Source of the DNA: Deltaproteobacteria bacterium
GTDB taxonomy: Bacteria; Myxococcota; Myxococcia; Myxococcales; 40CM-4-68-19
Assembly (NCBI GenBank): GCA_005879535.1
Contig: VBKI01000067.1
Span: forward strand, 1 to 64,000
Direction: 5' to 3'
Length of the DNA stretch: 64,000 nucleotides
Part shown: positions 8,101 through 16,487 of the stretch, piece after piece
Layout of the letters: each line of letters begins with the position of its first letter
How positions within the stretch are numbered: position 1 is the first letter of the stretch
Notes under the pieces: model-generated
The model's input: the letters and a program-made list of their open reading frames with translations, nothing else
Databases searched by the model: none
What the model was told of the DNA's origin: nothing
Position numbers and translations under genes: made by a program

Positions 8101-9276
8101 ATGCGCATCGACTGCAGATGGATCGCGCTCCTCCTCTTGGCCGCCTGCGCCGGCATGCGGGATCCGGAGACCGGATCCAACGATTCCGGTTCCTCCGGTC
8201 TATTGACGATCACCGCGAGCGCCGACGAAGTCACCGTGGGTGACTCCCCGGTGACCCTGACGGCGGCGCCGGGCGAGGCGAGTTGGAGCCTGCTCGGGCC
8301 CGGTAAGCTGTCGGGGGTGACGGGACAGACGACGCAGTATCTGCCGCCCGACAGCCTCGACCTGACCGAGAGCGTGACCGTGACTGCGTCGCGCGGGAGC
8401 GACAAGGCGCGCGCCGTCCTGAAGGTACACCCTCGCCTCTCTTATCCCGTTGGACGCCGTCCGGTGGCGATCGGTTTCGACGGCGCCCGGCTCTGGGTCG
8501 CGGGCGCCTGGGACTTGGACGTCCTGATCCTCCGCCCGTCGGATGCGGCGCCGCTGGGTCGAGTCGTGGTCAATCACGGTGTCGGCGCGCTCGTATTCGA
8601 CGGGACGAACATGTGGACCATCAACCCCGGAGCCGATTCCGTCACGAAGCTCCGCGCCGCAGACGGCGCGAATCTGGGAACGTTCCCTGTCGGGAACCAG
8701 CCAATCGCCGGCGCCTTCGACGGAACGAATCTCTGGGTCACGAATCGCGGAGACCGGACGGTCACGAAGCTGCGAGCCTCGGACGGAGCCATCCTAGGCA
8801 CCTTCCCCGTCCCCGGGGGACCGGCGGGGATCGCGTTCGATGGAAAGAACCTCTGGGTCGCCAATCACGACCGGCCACCACCCGGGGGCGCCGGCGAGAC
8901 TGTCACTTGCGTGCGGCCCAGCGACGGAGCCAACCTGGGGAACGTCTACGTGGGGCCTGCGCCGTGGTTCGTGATCGCCGACGGCTCCGAGCTCTGGGTG
9001 ACGAGCCTTTACGCCGGCCTGGTCACGCAGCTCGACACCACCTCGGGCGGGCTCTTGCAGACCGGAAGGATCGGCAACGGCGCCAACGTCCAGGGCATGA
9101 CGGTCGCCCGCGGGTCCCTCTGGTTCGGCTTGGTGCCTGGCTCGGTCGTCAAGGTGAATCCGGCGAACCTGTCACAGCAGGCCTCCTTCACGATCAAAGG
9201 GCCGTCGGCGTTCGCTTTCGACGGCACGCGCCTGTGGATCGGGAGCCTGGACGGGAACTCGCTGACGCCGCTCTGA
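8101..9276 (+). CDS. Lipoprotein with YVTN/NHL-like beta-propeller repeats
   Basis: A 391-residue protein with a lipobox (LLLLAACAG) followed by a Ser/Gly-rich linker. Residues 35-100 look like a bacterial Ig-like domain (TITASADEVTVGDSPVTLTA). After that about six blades of roughly 43 residues repeat the consensus 'G.PVA.AFDGTNLWV.N...VTKLRASDGA.LGTF'. The blades form a propeller of the YVTN/NHL kind, normally used for protein or ligand binding at the cell surface. No catalytic residues are evident and no operon partner is present; the downstream neighbour is a trypsin remnant. Confidence 0.8.
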   Translation: MRIDCRWIALLLLAACAGMRDPETGSNDSGSSGLLTITASADEVTVGDSPVTLTAAPGEASWSLLGPGKLSGVTGQTTQYLPPDSLDLTESVTVTASRGSDKARAVLKVHPRLSYPVGRRPVAIGFDGARLWVAGAWDLDVLILRPSDAAPLGRVVVNHGVGALVFDGTNMWTINPGADSVTKLRAADGANLGTFPVGNQPIAGAFDGTNLWVTNRGDRTVTKLRASDGAILGTFPVPGGPAGIAFDGKNLWVANHDRPPPGGAGETVTCVRPSDGANLGNVYVGPAPWFVIADGSELWVTSLYAGLVTQLDTTSGGLLQTGRIGNGANVQGMTVARGSLWFGLVPGSVVKVNPANLSQQASFTIKGPSAFAFDGTRLWIGSLDGNSLTPL

Positions 9277-9324
9277 CCGGCTACTCGTCCTCGTCGTCTG
9301 TGAGCCGGGGCGCGTCGTCGTCGA

Positions 9325-9593
9325 TCGAGGCGGAAAAGATCCGGATGCTGGCCACGCCGCATCTGATCCAGATTGACACCGGATTCACCGGAGACTTCCC
9401 GCTGCTGCTCTCGAACAACGCGTCGACCGGCGGTACCTGCTTCGTTGACTCCGGCGGTCCGAATTACCTCGGGAGCAGCAACGTCATCGCTGTCACCTCG
9501 TTCGGGCTCAACGGGTCGCGCGGCGGCACCGGGGGAGTGTTCCGCCTCGACCGGCAGAACGTCCTCGATTTCGTGTCGCAGTATCTGAAATAA
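9325..9593 (+). pseudogene. C-terminal remnant of a trypsin-like (S1) serine protease
   Basis: This frame has no start of its own. It reads LPLLLSNNA-type text, then GGTCFVDSGGPNYLGSSN, then VTSFGLNGSRGGTGGVFRLD and LDFVSQYLK. The DSGGP loop is the S1 peptidase catalytic serine site, and the remainder matches the last third of the fold. The His and Asp of the triad and the N-terminal half are missing. The usual Cys after LNG is replaced by Ser-Arg. It is a degraded fragment just downstream of the beta-propeller lipoprotein. Confidence 0.65.
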
Positions 9594-9828
9594 ACGGAAC
9601 CGTCCAGCGCGATGGGCGCGGCGTCAAGCGGTGCCGCGCCATGCCTCGAGCTTCGGTAGCAGGCCGATCTGCCGAACCACACCTAGATAAGTGGCGTCCC
9701 CACGGAGATTCGAAATTCACCAGGCACTTCCACGGAACTCAGCGATGACACACGCGATTTGACCCCGTCGGGGGCAAAGGCGGGGGAACAAGGTTCCTTG
9801 CATCCTCCCGAGGGCAGCCGGCTGTCCA

Positions 9829-10091
9829 TCACGCGTTCGACTTCCGCTCAACGATGCGGACGTCCAGGTGTCCACCAAGCGCGCGCGACCTTCTCGAGAA
9901 AGTCCAGCCTCGGGACCACCTTGCCGCTCTCGAGCCGCGCGATGTTCGGTTGCTTTTCTCACGAAGTCCCTTCACCTTTCGTGCGAGCTGCAGCCGATCG
10001 AACTCAGCCGGAACTCGGGATCCTTCGCGCGCTGATCTCCGATGAACTCGTCGAGGCTGCGCCTGGTGTGAGGATTCTTCTTCTTTGCCAT
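9829..10091 (-). pseudogene. HigA-like XRE antitoxin remnant (multiple frameshifts)
   Basis: ATG 10091 opens with MAKKKNPHTRRSLDEFIGD and a first frame ends early. Similarity continues in a second frame (AEFDRLQLARKVKGLREK), then a third (QPNIARLESGKVVPRLDFLE), then back to the second (ALGGHLDVRIVERKSNA, stop 9829). Put together, these are the pieces of a HigA/XRE antitoxin. The first DNA-binding helix of the HTH is deleted. At least two frame changes plus this deletion make a functional product very unlikely. A possible toxin tail lies immediately upstream. Confidence 0.7.
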
Positions 10092-10109
10092 GTCGCCTCC
10101 GTTGGCCCC

Positions 10110-10175
10110 TCAGGGCCTCTTCCCCGTGACCTCTCGGAACCGCAGCTCGGCGGTCTCCACGTCTCCCTGCTTCCA
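10110..10175 (-). pseudogene. Possible HigB/RelE-type toxin C-terminal remnant
   Basis: On the same strand and directly upstream of the antitoxin remnant, a short frame reads GWKQGDVETAELRFREVTG and ends at a TGA (10110-10112). The 'G(D/E)xExAExR' pattern resembles the C-terminal tail of Gp49/HigB-family toxins, and the gene order toxin-antitoxin is the normal higBA order. The upstream part is replaced by plus-strand TPP-enzyme sequence, so the toxin is truncated. Confidence 0.35.
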
Positions 10176-10497
10176 GCCGGATGGCGATCTCATGTACGCG
10201 CCCGGCGTGCGGTGGACGGCGGCGCGGCACAAGATTCCGTTGCTCGCGGTGATGCACAACAACCGCGGCTACCACCAGGAAGTCATGCACGTGCAGCGCA
10301 TGTCGAACTTCCGCAATCGCGTCGTCAACACCGGCAAGGACATGGGCCCGGTCGGCACCGGCATCCACAATCCGGACATCGACTATCGCAAGCTCGCCGA
10401 GTCGATGGGCTGGTGGGCGAAAGGCCCGATCAAGAACCCGTCCGAGCTCGGTCCCGCGCTCAAGGAAGCGGTCGCGATGGCCCACGTACGTGAGGCA
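10171..10497 (+). pseudogene. Thiamine pyrophosphate enzyme C-terminal remnant
   Basis: The frame reads QPDGDLMYAPGVRWTAARHK, then IPLLAVMHNNRGYHQEVMHV, then GPVGTGIHNPDIDYRKLAES. This is the ThDP-binding C-terminal domain of acetolactate synthase/benzoylformate decarboxylase-like enzymes: GDG changed to DGDL, with NNRGY as the second part of the ThDP motif. The first two thirds of the enzyme are missing, and the end is fused out of frame to a cytochrome c piece. The substrate of the ancestor is unknown. Confidence 0.7.
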
Positions 10498-10732
10498 CGG
10501 CTGCTGGCAGTGCCATGGCTTCGACGGCCAGGGCAGCATCGCAGGTTCGAAGATTGCGCCGAATCCGCTGCCCTTCGAGGCGTTCTCCGACTTCGTGCGC
10601 ACCACCGGCGGCGCGATGCCGCCCTATCAAAAGGCGATCCTGTCGGACGAAGACCTCGCCGACATCTACGCCTATCTGCAGTCGGTGCCGAAGGCGCGGG
10701 ACCCGAAGACGATCCCACTGCTCAATCCGTAG
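10490..10732 (+). pseudogene. Cytochrome c fragment
   Basis: Eighty codons read HGCWQCHGFDGQGSIAGSKI, continue through PLPFEAFSDFVRTTGGAMPP, and end DLADIYAYLQSVPKARDPKT. The CWQCH haem-binding motif and the Met ligand in GGAMPPY are present, but there is no signal peptide, so export and haem attachment could not occur. It joins the TPP remnant after a deletion. TPP enzyme and cytochrome c genes are probably remains of one operon. An intact very small cytochrome is unlikely. Confidence 0.6.
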
Positions 10733-10862
10733 GCGCAAAGCGCTTTCGATAGCAGGCGGTAGACGTGGACGCGGCGCACCTTGCCGGCGCGAGCGTCGAG
10801 GCATGCCCGGCACCCGAGATGGACTCGTGAAGTTCGAATTGAGAAGCGCTCGCGTCCATCGC

Positions 10863-13800
10863 TCACATGGGTTTGTCGCCGGGAACCCCCCACTGCTGCA
10901 GCCGGACGACTCCGTTCGAGCTTTGCAAGATGTACCAGTTCCCCTCCTGCGGTCTCCACACGACCAAGTCTGTCCGGCCGTCACCGTCATGATCGCCCGG
11001 TACTGGCACATCGCCTGAGAGTCCCCATTGCTGGACGGGAGTCGCTCCGTTGGAGCTATTGATGATCCACCAGGTGCCATCCGACGGTCTCCAGATCGCA
11101 AAATCAGTTTTGCCGTCGCCGTCGTAGTCCCCAGGTACGGGGATGTCGCCACGCACACCCCACTGCTGCACGCGACCGCGCCCGGTCGAGCTGTCGATGA
11201 CCCACCAGGTCCCGTCCGACGGTCGCCAGATCGCAAAATCGGTCTTGCCGTCGCCGTCGTAGTCGCCCGGCACCGGAACGTCTCCTGGCACTCCCCACTG
11301 CTGCACGCGACCGCGGCCGCTCGAGCTATCGATCACCCACCAGTTCCCATCGGATGGACGCCAGATGGCGAAATCGGTCTTGCCATCCCCGTCGTAATCA
11401 CCCGGGACCGCGACATCGCCCGACAGGCCCCACTGCTGGACGCGACTCCTGCCGCTGGAGCTGTCGATGACCCACCACGTTCCGTCCGAAGGACGCCAGA
11501 TGGCGAAGTCCGTCCGGCCGTCGCCGTCGTAGTCGCCGGAAGCGGGGACGTCCCCCGAGAGGCCCCATTGCTGGACGCGTGGAGTCAACCTGGCACTGTC
11601 GAGGATCCACCAGGTGCCGTCGTTCGGTCGCCAGATCGCGAAGTCGCTCTCCCGGTGACCCTCGAAATCATTCGAGCTGACCTTGAGCGCGTTCCGGTGG
11701 ATGAAGGCGGCCGCGCGCGTGTTTGTCACGGGAATGTCGTCGGGGATCCCCCATTGCTGGATGCGCATGCCCGTGCCGCTGCCGATGATCCACCAATTGC
11801 CGTCGGTCGGCCTCCAGATCGCGACGTCGGTCCTGCCGTCGCCGTCGTAGTCACCAGGCACCGGAATGTCGCCTTCCACTCCCCACTGCTGGATCGTTTG
11901 CGCTCCGGTGGAACTGCTCAGGACGATCCAATTGCCGTCCGCCGGACGCCAGACCGCGAGGTCCGTCCTCCCGTCGCCGTCGTAGTCGCCGGGAACCGGC
12001 ACGTCACCCGGTATGCCGAGGCGCCGTACGTCTGTCGCCCCGGTCGAGCTATTCACGATCCAGAAATCCCCGGCACTCGGGCGCCAGATCGCGAAGTCCG
12101 TCTTGCCGTCGCCGTCATAGTCCCCGGGCACCGGGATGTCTCCGGGAAGCCCCCACTGCCGGACGGTGGCGATACGCGTAGCGTTGCTCATCACCCACCA
12201 TTCGCCGGTCGCGGGACGCCAGATGGCGAAATCGGTCCTCCCGTCGCCGTCGTAATCGCCCGGGACCGGTATGTCGCCCGGGACGCCCCACTGCACCACG
12301 TCCGAAAAGGGATACCCGATGCTGCTGGGGACGAAGTACCAGTTCCCCTCGGCAGGCCGCCACACCGCGAAATCCGTGATCCCGTCATTGTCGTAATCTC
12401 CGGGGACCGGTATGTCGCCGGGTAGACCCCACTGCTGCGTGAACGAGGCGCCGGTCGCGTTGTCCATGATCCACCAGGTCCCGTCCGTCGGTCGCCAGAT
12501 GGCGAAGTCGCTTCGCCCGTCCGCGTTGTAATCGCCCGATTTGACGATCGACGCAGCGGGATTTCGCACCAGGGACGGCGCGCCGATGCAAGCCGCTAGA
12601 TCGTCGCGCGCTGTCTCCAGGTTCGTGGTGTACGCCGTGGGCGCGGCGGGATCGGGATAGTTGCTGGCGTGGTAGGTGCTTCCGGAATTGCTGGCGTTCA
12701 TCGGGAAGACGCTTAGCGCGTTCCGCCGCGCGCGTGCAGGATCCTTCTGCGCGCACATCCGGAGGTATTCGTAGTCCTCGAGTCCCTCGCGAAGCATCTT
12801 AAGGCGATAGCTGGCGACGGGCTCATGCGAGCTGCCGCCGATCGTTGCGGGCGTGCCAGCGTATACGAACGTCCCGTCGCCGTTCCCCGTCGACCCCGAG
12901 AGGCCGCCGGTGTTCCACGCCGTGCCGATTAGTTGCGCGACATCGAAGTACATCATTCCTGAAGGAGCGTTGTCCGGATTGTAGATGAAGTGCATCCATG
13001 GTTCCGCCCGGTTCTGCACGCCGATTGCGTCGACGACGAAGCTGATCCAGTTGACATGGGTGGGATCGCCGCACCCGTTCGAAGTTGAGCAGCTCTGATA
13101 GCCCCAGCGATACCTGTTAGGTCGTCCTAGGAACGATCCATAGGTCGGCGCGAGGTTCCCGGTTTGCGGCTTGTCGAGCTGGTCCCAGAGTGGAATCAGG
13201 ATGTCGAGGAAGTTGCCGCCGCCATGCACTTGAACGAAGTTCGTGTAGTCCGAGAGCTGCGCGTTCGCGCTCGTGCGAAAGTTCGGGAAGGCGGCCTGGA
13301 TGATGTTCGCTCGCGCGGCGGTCATGTCCCAAGTCGTGAGCCTGCCGACCTGCGGCTCGTCCCCGGTGTAGTCGAACATGATCGGAAACCACGCTTGTCC
13401 CATCGCGTACTGCCCCCAGTTACGTGCCTTGTCGCGCTTGACGGAATCCGTGTCACGGGCGTTGAACCACGGGTAGATCAAGCTTGTGGCCCTGGCGCCG
13501 GCGAGCTGGCGCGCGTTGCCGTCCGTGCCGTTGATGAGACCTGCATAGTCGCGCGTGAAGCGCGCTTCGACGTTGGCGTAGTCGAGCGATCCGACGGTGT
13601 TGCTGTCGTCCGGCAGGCGGATCGTTATGCGATGGTCGAGCAGGAACCGACCATAGAAACGGCTCCAGAAGTGGAATGAATCCACCGTTGCGCACGAGGT
13701 GCCTCCGGCATGAGCGGCGCAGGTCGCGTCCACCGAAAAGCCGAAGAACGACGGCAAGGAGCTCGTCGAAGAAAGCCGGAACGGACGCACCGTGAGGCCG

Positions 13801-14438
13801 ATTGCGACCGAGCCGCTGAACGGCGTTCCATCCGGGAAGGATCCCGACACGTTCACCGACCCGCTGTAGTGCGCGGCGGCGGTCCCGTCCGGAACGTGCA
13901 CGTCTACGAGAACGACACGGTTCTCGTTCGCGGGTACCGCGAACGGGAAGGCGCTCCTGGTCTCCGTCGTGACTGCTTCCCGCCATCCGTTCGGTTGGCA
14001 TCCGGCGGTTCCGGCCGAGCAGGGCGAGGCCGTCGTTGTGGTTTCCTGAGCAGGGATGAGCGGGTCGGGGTAGGGAATTGGATTCGTCGCGCTCGCTCCG
14101 ACGGCGCCCTCGTTGTTCGTCGGGGCAGTGAGGTTGACGAGCTCCTCGCGATATAGCCGAATCGAATCGGCGGGGATTGTGGATGTCGTTCCGTCGCGGG
14201 TCAGCACGGGTTTATCGACCCTCAATCCCACGAGCCCGGTCGCACCACCGGAAACGACGACCTGGAGCGCCTCGAACTCGTTCTGCGCGGCCTTGAGCTG
14301 CGCGCAGCTCGTCACCGCCGGCGGCGCAGCCCTGGGCAACACCTTGAGTGAAGAGCACACAACGGTCACGGACGCGCCGCGAGCCGCACCGGCTGCGAAA
14401 GCCGCCAGAGCAATTGCCAACACGCACTTGTTCGTCAT
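10863..14438 (-). CDS. Giant secreted protein: DUF4091-like domain plus 12 FG-GAP/VCBS-type repeats
   Basis: A 1191-residue exported protein with signal peptide MTNKCVLAIALAAFAAGAARG. Residues 25-600 hold a domain ending in YRLKMLREGLEDYEYLRMC near 540, the typical C-terminal motif of DUF4091 proteins, which look like glycoside-hydrolase barrels. Residues 630-1190 hold twelve units of about 47 residues with consensus GDIPVPGDYDGDGKTDFAIW. Each unit contains the Ca-binding loop DxDxDGxxD, as in FG-GAP/VCBS repeats. The seventh unit lacks the loop (GDIPVPGDYDGDG is replaced by DDIPVTNTRAAAF) and has about 17 extra residues. It is likely a cell-surface carbohydrate- or matrix-binding protein; the substrate is unknown. 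Confidence 0.85.
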   Translation of the reverse strand: MTNKCVLAIALAAFAAGAARGASVTVVCSSLKVLPRAAPPAVTSCAQLKAAQNEFEALQVVVSGGATGLVGLRVDKPVLTRDGTTSTIPADSIRLYREELVNLTAPTNNEGAVGASATNPIPYPDPLIPAQETTTTASPCSAGTAGCQPNGWREAVTTETRSAFPFAVPANENRVVLVDVHVPDGTAAAHYSGSVNVSGSFPDGTPFSGSVAIGLTVRPFRLSSTSSLPSFFGFSVDATCAAHAGGTSCATVDSFHFWSRFYGRFLLDHRITIRLPDDSNTVGSLDYANVEARFTRDYAGLINGTDGNARQLAGARATSLIYPWFNARDTDSVKRDKARNWGQYAMGQAWFPIMFDYTGDEPQVGRLTTWDMTAARANIIQAAFPNFRTSANAQLSDYTNFVQVHGGGNFLDILIPLWDQLDKPQTGNLAPTYGSFLGRPNRYRWGYQSCSTSNGCGDPTHVNWISFVVDAIGVQNRAEPWMHFIYNPDNAPSGMMYFDVAQLIGTAWNTGGLSGSTGNGDGTFVYAGTPATIGGSSHEPVASYRLKMLREGLEDYEYLRMCAQKDPARARRNALSVFPMNASNSGSTYHASNYPDPAAPTAYTTNLETARDDLAACIGAPSLVRNPAASIVKSGDYNADGRSDFAIWRPTDGTWWIMDNATGASFTQQWGLPGDIPVPGDYDNDGITDFAVWRPAEGNWYFVPSSIGYPFSDVVQWGVPGDIPVPGDYDGDGRTDFAIWRPATGEWWVMSNATRIATVRQWGLPGDIPVPGDYDGDGKTDFAIWRPSAGDFWIVNSSTGATDVRRLGIPGDVPVPGDYDGDGRTDLAVWRPADGNWIVLSSSTGAQTIQQWGVEGDIPVPGDYDGDGRTDVAIWRPTDGNWWIIGSGTGMRIQQWGIPDDIPVTNTRAAAFIHRNALKVSSNDFEGHRESDFAIWRPNDGTWWILDSARLTPRVQQWGLSGDVPASGDYDGDGRTDFAIWRPSDGTWWVIDSSSGRSRVQQWGLSGDVAVPGDYDGDGKTDFAIWRPSDGNWWVIDSSSGRGRVQQWGVPGDVPVPGDYDGDGKTDFAIWRPSDGTWWVIDSSTGRGRVQQWGVRGDIPVPGDYDGDGKTDFAIWRPSDGTWWIINSSNGATPVQQWGLSGDVPVPGDHDGDGRTDLVVWRPQEGNWYILQSSNGVVRLQQWGVPGDKPM
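10878..12545 (-). repeat. In-gene tandem repeat array (about 141-bp units, 12 copies)
   Basis: The C-terminal half of the giant secreted protein gene is a tandem array whose units are close to 141 bases and very similar at DNA level, for example the recurring stretch GTCGCCGTCGTAGTC on the plus strand. Such near-identical units favour slippage and unequal recombination, and can cause assembly collapse. The four units nearest the 3' end are the most alike. Confidence 0.85.
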
Positions 14439-14715
14439 TGATCCCCTCCCGGTGAAGGCGAGGGGTGCAGTACCGCGAGCAAGCGAGCCCTCGCGCAGGA
14501 GGAGTCGTCATGCTGACCGGTACTCGACGTTCAAACACTGCGCGTGTGCGGACGTGAACGGCGAGACGCGATTGAATCAATTCGCAGTCGGCGCCTGCAA
14601 AAGTGCGCGATCTACGCCATCGTCAGATTGTGCGCGCGGCGTGCCATCGCCGCGGTGTTCGTTACCGGAACGGCGCGTCGGGACTTCGTGCACGCACGTG
14701 TGACGCGAGACGTGC

Positions 14716-14847
14716 CTACCGCTGCGGCGTCGACATGCCCCACCGCACCACGGTGTGCCGCTCGATCCAGCGGAACAGAAGGTTCTCGACCACGAGGTCG
14801 ATCAGCACCACCGTCACGAGGCCAGCGAAGACCAGCTCCGTGTTCAT
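14716..14847 (-). pseudogene. ABC transporter permease C-terminal remnant (NitT/TauT-like)
   Basis: The frame reads MNTELVFAGLVTVVLIDLVV, then ENLLFRWIERHTVVRWG, and ends at a TAG (14716-14718). This is the last transmembrane helix and C-terminal tail pattern of nitrate/taurine-type ABC permeases (FAGL...L.....RW.ER....W). The preceding 200 or so residues are missing: just upstream the sequence becomes that of a plus-strand integrase fragment. No ATPase or binding protein of this type is nearby. Confidence 0.55.
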
Positions 14848-15409
14848 CTCAGAAGCGGTTCCCGCCGTGCTCGCGTTCGTGTTGCTCGCTGGCGAGGCGG
14901 GGCTTCGGCGAGACGAGATCATCGCATTCGATCTGACCGATGCCGACTTCAGGCGCGGCCAACTCACTATCGCCCGATCCGACTGGTGCGGCCAGATTGG
15001 TACGACCAAGGGAGGCAAGACGCGACGGGTCCCGATGACCACGCGTCTCACTGCGGCCCTGCAGGCGATCAGGCACCTTCGAGGGCCGAGGATGCTCTAC
15101 CACCGCAACGCGGGGCCGGTGAGCGAGAACGCCCTGCGGAACTGGATGGAACGCGCGGAGCGAGCCGGTGGCCTTGCCGTGACCGGCCACATCCACCAGC
15201 TGCGACACACCTTCTGCTCGCATCTCGCGATGCGTGGAGCCCCGGCGAAAGCGACTCAAGAGTTGGCCGGCCATGCGGACCTCTCGACCACGATGCGCTA
15301 CATGCACTTGTCGCCAGCGTCGCTCAACCAGGCGATCCGGTTGCTCGAGCAGCGCGGTCCGATCGGGGGCAACAGCGGGACAACCAAGGCTGAAGAGAAA
15401 CAGAACTGA
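14848..15409 (+). pseudogene. Tyrosine recombinase (XerC/D-type) catalytic-domain remnant
   Basis: Only the catalytic domain is present. It has the first Arg in GLRRDEIIAFD, the Lys in TKGGKTRRVPM, the H-x-L-R box QLRHTFCSHLAMRGAPA, the second His region TQELAGHADLSTTMRYMHLS, and the nucleophile Tyr in MRYMH. All active-site residues look intact, but the N-terminal core-binding domain and start are absent; an unrelated ABC permease tail in the opposite orientation occupies that place. It is most likely the leftover of an integrated element or integron-type integrase. Confidence 0.7.
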
Positions 15410-15460
15410 AGGCCTGGGCCTCTAGACGATGGGGACGTCGAGCGCGCCCGTTTAGCACAA

Positions 15461-16456
15461 CTACTGACCGCTGTGCACAGCTCCGAGCTGCACCACTTCG
15501 AACGCGCTCGCGGGGACCGTCTTCAGCTGATCGAGATCGGTGATCGACCAGCGTGAATCCTGAGCGCCAGCCACCGACCAGAACTGGCCACCTGCGCTGT
15601 CCGTGACGAACATGCCGTACCTCTGCAGGGCGCGAAGGATCACCAGCGAGGCTCCGTTGAATCGGGAAAGATCGAAATCCGCCCGCAGCCGGGCGCGCAG
15701 GCCCATCGGCGGCGCGTAAGTCGCGTTGGTGCTGCCCGACGAGTGCGTTGCCGGCGCGACGTACGCGTGCGCGGTTCCGCCCGCGATGAACGCGAGCGCG
15801 TGCCGGATCTCGCCTTGATCGACCGCCTCGTCGTAGCGCGCCAGCCCGGGAAGAATGGGCAGGCCGGCAGCGGTCGCCGACGTCCATCCGTCGGGTCGCG
15901 GTGCGCCCGAAGCCAGATCGAAGATCGCGCCAGAGTCGGCGTGGAATCCGGAACCGGAAGCGTAGGTGTTGTACGTCTCGTAGATCCTGCACTCGTCGCG
16001 GACGAGGACGGTCGCGTGTCGATCCTCGTTCGCCTGGATGGGAAGGTCTCGCGGAAACGGATAAGGACCAGGCTCGCTCTGCGACGCATAGAGGAACGAC
16101 ATCGGCACACGCGCCTGATCCGCGGGGACGACGACGAACGGCTGGCCATACTGCCCGCCGAAGTCGGGCTGCAGATACAGCGAAGAGGCGCCCATGAACG
16201 CAAGGTAGTCGGCGGAGTGCGAATCGACCGGCTCTGATGACACGTCGCGGTTCCACGCGTTGTCGGGAGGAAACACCGGGCAACCCGCGAGCGTCGGACC
16301 GCGAGACACCACGCCAGCGTCCGCCTGCGGGACGCCGCCGTCCTCTGGCGGGACCACGGAAGCGTCGGGAGACGCGACGGAACCGGCGTCACCGGGCGAG
16401 CGAGCCATAGGCCCCCCGCACGCGGAGAGGGCGAGCAGAGCCCAACCAATGCGCAT
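15461..16456 (-). CDS. Lipoprotein of unknown function
   Basis: A 331-residue protein with a lipobox (ALLALSACGG) followed by a Pro/Asp/Ala-rich linker, then a large globular region starting GCPVFPPDNAWNRDVSSEPV. Recognisable phrases are GQPFVVVPADQARVPMSFLY, GSGFHADSGAIFDLAS and HAYVAPATHSSG. A conserved 'FPxDNxWN.D.S' opening occurs in uncharacterised secreted proteins of several high-GC phyla. No catalytic motif is evident. It is on the same strand as, and 31 bases downstream of, the ADOP permease, so it may be co-transcribed with it. Confidence 0.7.
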   Translation of the reverse strand: MRIGWALLALSACGGPMARSPGDAGSVASPDASVVPPEDGGVPQADAGVVSRGPTLAGCPVFPPDNAWNRDVSSEPVDSHSADYLAFMGASSLYLQPDFGGQYGQPFVVVPADQARVPMSFLYASQSEPGPYPFPRDLPIQANEDRHATVLVRDECRIYETYNTYASGSGFHADSGAIFDLASGAPRPDGWTSATAAGLPILPGLARYDEAVDQGEIRHALAFIAGGTAHAYVAPATHSSGSTNATYAPPMGLRARLRADFDLSRFNGASLVILRALQRYGMFVTDSAGGQFWSVAGAQDSRWSITDLDQLKTVPASAFEVVQLGAVHSGQ

Positions 16457-16487
16457 CTACAAATTCAAATATCGGCCGACGTCGATT

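Noticed and set aside
9594-9828. Gap between trypsin and HigA remnants
   Set aside because: Looked for transposase ends and small genes in six frames; no similarity recognised.
11028-12425. 465-codon plus-strand frame opposite the FG-GAP repeats
   Set aside because: It mirrors the repeats of the minus-strand gene (periodic DRKIxxAVAVVV text) and is an antisense shadow of the repeat codons.
14439-14715. Intergenic stretch upstream of the giant secreted protein
   Set aside because: Checked for promoters, tRNA-like folds and gene pieces; nothing convincing beyond possible 5' untranslated sequence.
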